A stretch of DNA of 64,000 nt, taken from assembly GCF_945859705.1 (NCBI RefSeq), contig NC_079136.1:50544094-50608093 (forward strand). Direction: 5' to 3'. Source of the DNA: Episyrphus balteatus (taxonomy: Eukaryota > Arthropoda > Insecta > Diptera > Syrphidae). Under the pieces are notes generated by a model that was given only the letters and a program-made list of their open reading frames with translations, ran no database searches and was not told the DNA's origin. Positions within the stretch are counted from its first letter, which is position 1. Each line of letters starts with the position of its first letter. The position numbers were made by a program, and so were the translations under genes. Of the stretch, positions 59,888 to 64,000 are shown piece after piece.

Positions 59888-61469
59888 TCTTCCTATATAT
59901 AAAGGCGCACATGCCTCCATGGAACGAATCATCTCATCGTCATTTTATCAATGATCTGATTTCTGAAACTTCAAACCTACTTAACTTAGGATTCATACCC
60001 GTTCTTTGGATGTTGAACCTTCCTCAACGGACAAACAGAATAAGCTCATTTAATTCTGAACTCGAATGCATTGCTTAAAGGAGAATCAGGAACTTTGTAG
60101 AATTTAATGCCAAAATAAGGGTTTGAATGATATTTAAGTAAGCAATGCATGCATGTTCATCTTTTCCATCATAGCTTCTTAAGTATTTATCATAACTTAA
60201 CAAAATAAGATATCATTAGACGAGTCTTGAGTGTACGGTAGTTAAAGGCTGTATGAGGTCAGATTTAATTGAAAATGGCGCCCTCTAGAGGCAACCCATA
60301 CTTGAAACAGCAAAAAAGATCTAACCTTCGCTTTAAAGACTAAAATGTATCATGCCTGTACAATACAAATGTTTTATCAATTGGAATTAGTCAGATGTAT
60401 GCTTTTCCTCAATGAATCTCATCGTAAACCTTGCAATTGCGAAATGCTCACAATTTTACTCTCGAACCAAACTTTGAACGATGAGTCCCTATTGTGTGGT
60501 AAATTAGTCAACATTATCAATTTGACTTTTGCTATAATTTATCCGGGTATGACTGTATTTCCTCATAAATGCCAATAGAATATTCTGACTTGAAAAGTGA
60601 AAAACAAGAGAATCCACATCATCCAAATCATAAAATTAAATTAAATTTAAACTTTTTGAACAACTTCATATCATCATCATCCATCGTTAAGCTGGTTCTG
60701 CATGGTGCATGTATAATAATTTTTGGCCAAGCAGATCCTGCCACATAATGCATCTGTAGTTAAACCATCACGGTTTACACTGATTGAATCAAAGACTGAT
60801 GTCGAGAGTGTAGGTTAGAATTCTCTCCATTAAATATGAAATATCGTGCATGAATGAATTTAGTAATATTAGAAGAGGCGGCCATAAGGCATCCTATTGA
60901 ATTATAAGAATACGAATTCGAATAAAACTTAAAGGATGTGCCATTGGAAACGATTAACTATATATCAAAATTGACAATCATAATCTGACTGAAGGACTTT
61001 TCGGGGTCGAAAATGGAGCATATAAATGTCTAGTCCATATTACTGGTTTGAAGATAAGAGTGGATGTTTATGTGGTTGAACTTTATATTGAGCTTGTGCA
61101 TGATGCCTGAATTAGTGAGGCAGACAATAATGTGTGCGGCGAAATTGGAGTTTTAGTGGTGGCATACATGAGTGCATGGAAATGATTTGTTATGCCCTTA
61201 ATATAATCTAATGGAGCAGTATATGGTCTATGTAGAGGAAAGTTAAAGTTTGCCATTAGTCGATTTTGAGTGGTTTTTGTTGTTATTATGAAAGATTGGT
61301 TGGTATATGAGCAGTATTTGTACCGCATTTATGAAACAAGATGATAATTAAAGTAGAGTAAAAAGAAATACATAACATACACATTACAAAGTATATAATT
61401 CTCCATTCCGTCATAATTCACATTCAAAAGAAATATTCTAAAAATCTCAAAGTAAGATGTGGCTAAGAA
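59888..61469. other. Low-repeat intronic DNA
   Basis: This stretch has fewer homopolymer runs than its surroundings and no detected mobile element. Two open frames (60345-60578 plus, 61083-61328 minus) lack recognisable domains. It could hold regulatory sequence or an unknown exon. Confidence 0.35.
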
Positions 61470-61699
61470 CAGTGGCGTATGTTGAGTCGCCGGGGCCCCG
61501 GGGCAAGACTAAATTTGGGCCCCCTTTGTTAATCGGGGGCCCCTTAGATACAAAAAAAAGTACGTATACGCCATACATTTTTCTTTGTATGGCTTATTTA
61601 TTTTTAGGTTTATTTTAATGTTTTAATATGCTCGTAATGCACTTTGCTATAGGTACTTACTTACAATGTCTATCATAAAAGAAGTAAATACTTGTACTA

Positions 61700-62076
61700 C
61701 ACTGAGGGAAAAAACGCAACGTAAAATGTAAAATGTTCAACGTTGATTTAATGTTGAAAAAATTAACATGAAACTTCTTCAAAATAAATTTGAAACAACG
61801 TAAGAATTTTTTTTATTTTTGCCGGACTTCAGCTTTTGTTGCATTTTATCACTCTTATTTTCAACAGTGACATAGCACGTTGGTATAGCATTCGCCTAGT
61901 AACCCAAGAGTTGTAGGTTCGATCCCCAGCGGCTGCCCATTTTTTCTATTTTTTTAATAAATGGATGCCTTTTTCTTTAAAGTTGAAACAACTTGCGTCT
62001 TCAACTCAAAATCATTCCGAAAAATAGTTGAATCAACGTGGTTTTCGTTGATTTTAAGTTGTTTTTTCCCTCAGTG
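61700..62076. mobile_element. 377-bp CACTGAGG-ended MITE containing a tRNA-like segment
   Basis: The ends CACTGAGGGAAAAAAC and GTTTTTTCCCTCAGTG are inverted, with TA at 61698-61699 and 62077-62078. Flank-internal blocks (AACGTTGATTTAATGTTGAA and AAAATCATTCCGAAAAATAG) are shared with 57319-58288. The centre holds a tRNA-like sequence (61868-61939). Confidence 0.8.
61868..61939 (+). other. tRNA-derived sequence (A- and B-box) inside a MITE
   Basis: An A-box-like TAGCACGTTGG is followed 40 bases later by a perfect B-box GGTTCGATCCC. CTAGTAA sits at the anticodon-loop position (AGT, Thr-like) and CCCAGCGGCTGCC in the acceptor/T-arm region. The anticodon, T and acceptor stems do not pair properly, so it is not a functional tRNA. 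It may still act as an internal Pol III promoter. Confidence 0.55.
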
Positions 62077-63136
62077 TAGGGGCCCCCAAAATTAAATATT
62101 TAGAGATCCCTAAAATACATTTTTTTTTAGCTTAGAATTTACAGTTCTTATGGCCTCTGTTCTGAAGTTATATGTACTCATTTGATTTTCCATCATCAAA
62201 CATAGTTTATTTATTTTGGGGCCCCTGAAAAATTATTTTTAGGGCCTCAAAATTAAGTGCTTAGATGCCCCTAAAATATAATACAACTTTTTTGGAGCAA
62301 AGAATTAATAGGTATTGGGGCCTCTGCTCTGAAGTAATATTCGGAATGCCACCAATAACGTAATGTTTATATTTTGGGCCCTGATGTATTTATTTTGGGG
62401 CCCCTGAATTGATATTTAATTTTCCATTTGATTGTTTTGAACCACTGAAGTAATAGCTTTTGAGGGTCCCCAAATAATATTTGTCATGCCATCAGAAAAT
62501 TTGATGAATATTTTTGGGCTCCTTAGTAATAGATTTTGGGGCCCCCAAATTAATATTTGATTGCCTCTCAACTAACGGGGTTCCTGAAAAATTATGATTT
62601 TGGGACCCTTCATATAATATTTTTGGAGCCCCGGAGTCATATTTTTGTGGGGCTCCTAAAGTAATATTTAGTAATCCATCAACAAATGTAATTTAATTTA
62701 AAAAACAATTTTTTTGACGCCCTGAAGTAAAGGCTTTTGGAGCCCCTGGCCTGAAGTTGTGTTTTGCTTTTTTGGGGCCCCTAATGTATTATTTGTGGTT
62801 GCAAAGATTTTTCATGTAATTTTTTTTGGGGCCCTAAGATAAAATTATAATTTTTCTTTTAACAAAGCAGTTTATTTTTTTGGGGCCCCTGGGGTAACCT
62901 TTTTATTAAATCAATATATACTGTGTGGCTAATAATGCATTGTACATTACACTGAATGACATAATTTGTGTCCTTGTATCCGAAGTGATTCAAATACTTT
63001 TTAATTTACTTCGTAACTCAATTTATGCAAACAGTTTCCTTCTCTGCATTGTCTCCAGTGGGAGCCCTGGGGTCGGTCGGGGGCCCCGGGGCGCCGTCCC
63101 GCTTGCCCCAAGGGAGTGTACGCCCCTGGCTAAGAA

Positions 63137-63930
63137 CTTAAATAAACAGTGTATAGTTTTTTCTTATAGGCGTATCATATTTTAAGTAAATTCCCTTTCG
63201 ATAATCGTTTTTGATTAATTTTTGGTAGTGGTTCAGTCTATTTTGTTGTACCTGCACTTTAATGCTAAGAAAATTGGGCATTATATGTACATAGCTATAG
63301 ATTTCATGAAGTTCTTAAGAAAAGTGCCAAAAAAGTTTGCTTTGCTCCAACTTGCAAAAAAAAGCTGAGTAAAATTTGGAAAGTAGATCCACAAATTAAT
63401 ATTTAGATATACCTATAACAATAAGGCATAAAGTTGGGTAAGCATCTAAAAACTTTCAGTTGCGTACTTTGACGAAAGAGAAATAACACCACCACCACCG
63501 GGTCCTTATTGAGAAATAAAGCTCAATGTAACCAAACAAAGGCCGGAATAAAAACAGACGCAGGGATATAACGCCCATGAAAATAACTCTAATTATTTTT
63601 AGAATTTGAAATTTCCCACCTTATATTCAAGGCCTTTTGTTTATTCACTCTTCAGTTGCCCATTTAAAAAAAATGTCCAATAATTATAGTGTCTTGAAAG
63701 TAGATCTAACACGTTTTACCAGTGAACACCTCTTCAAATAAGCGTAGCTGGAACGTTGATCTACCACAAACCATTAAAAAAAAACTGTTAATTCATAGAA
63801 ATCTTATTTCAATTTGCTAATAACAATATTGTGAAGATCCAACCTTGGGAACCTTCTTCCACCATAAACTGATCGAGGGTGTCATAAGCAAGGATAACAT
63901 TTTTAATTATTGGATTGGGGACAAAATCCC
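63137..63930. other. Unassigned DNA at the window end
   Basis: AT-rich sequence with no gene, repeat or element boundary detected. Confidence 0.35.
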
Positions 63931-64000
63931 GAAAACCGAAATCCCGAAAACCCAAAATCCCGAAAACCCTAAATCCCGAAAACCCAGAATCCCGAAAACC
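63924..64000. repeat. CCCGAAAACC(C)AAAT tandem repeat, running off the window
   Basis: About five copies of a 15-16 bp unit (AATCCCGAAAACC plus 2-3 variable bases) run to the last base. The array probably continues. Confidence 0.85.

Larger units (their letters stand above)
61470..63128. mobile_element. 1.66-kb hAT-type element built of GGGGCCCC repeats
   Basis: The ends CAGTGGCGTA and complement CAGGGGCGTA are inverted. A perfect 8-bp duplication GCTAAGAA flanks it (61462-61469 and 63129-63136), diagnostic of hAT. The interior has dozens of TTGGGG(G)CCCC(T/C)(A/G)A-type words from end to end and no transposase. A CACTGAGG MITE is nested at 61700-62076. Confidence 0.9.

Noticed and set aside
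60345..60578. 77-codon Cys-containing ORF
   Set aside because: It has plausible composition but no signal peptide, family pattern or splice evidence.
61868..61939. Functional tRNA-Thr gene
   Set aside because: The stems do not pair and the sequence is inside a MITE; only the promoter boxes are well kept.

Overview
This is an AT-rich, intron-bearing, transposon-dense eukaryotic window. Three spliced genes with strong animal (insect-type) orthologs, fly-like short introns of 50-75 bp, and a mixture of Tc1, hAT, LINE and many MITE-type elements point to an insect, most likely a dipteran with a repeat-rich genome. No prokaryotic features are present.

Genes. Four host genes are recognised. Only the first exon of Npl4 (ubiquitin-dependent segregase adaptor, minus strand, 4911-5799) is present; the rest lies to the left. 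A complete three-exon RBMX2/Ist3-type spliceosomal RRM gene runs 10204-11115 (+). A complete four-exon V-ATPase subunit F gene (Vha14-1) runs 29777-30344 (+). The last four exons of a nicotinic acetylcholine receptor alpha subunit (40376-47051, minus strand) encode the end of M3, the cytoplasmic loop, M4 and the C-terminus. Its upstream exons are not in the window, so everything from 47052 to 64000 would be part of one very large intron.

Layout. 1-4740: a dead Tc1 transposon followed by broken LINE reverse transcriptase pieces, one of them split by a MITE. 4911-5799: Npl4. 6285-9725: a cluster of MITEs and palindromic elements. 10204-11115: RBMX2. 11160-13250: diverged repeats. 13329-27929: a giant inverted-repeat (foldback) element of about 14.6 kb. 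29777-30344: Vha14-1. 30860-34511: MITEs, a LINE 3' end and a 2.4 kb long-TIR element. 35600-40375: simple and tandem repeats and T-rich DNA downstream of the receptor gene. 40376-47051: receptor exons with repeats in the introns. 47500-63136: nested elements in the presumed giant intron, including two non-autonomous hAT elements.

The most unusual item is the foldback element. It has two nearly identical unique arms of about 4.6 kb. Between them lies a 174-bp satellite array of about 5.4 kb that reverses direction at 21321-21330. The element is flanked by a 7-9 bp target duplication. Each arm carries a spliced, gene-like segment that is not a recognised transposase, and a motif found at the element ends recurs in every satellite unit. 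The second notable item is a 1.17 kb hAT-type element (58714-59879). It has an 8-bp target duplication and carries a small signal-peptide ORF instead of a transposase; that ORF was later broken in frame by a 114-bp MITE. All family assignments come from reading motifs by eye; no database search was possible.
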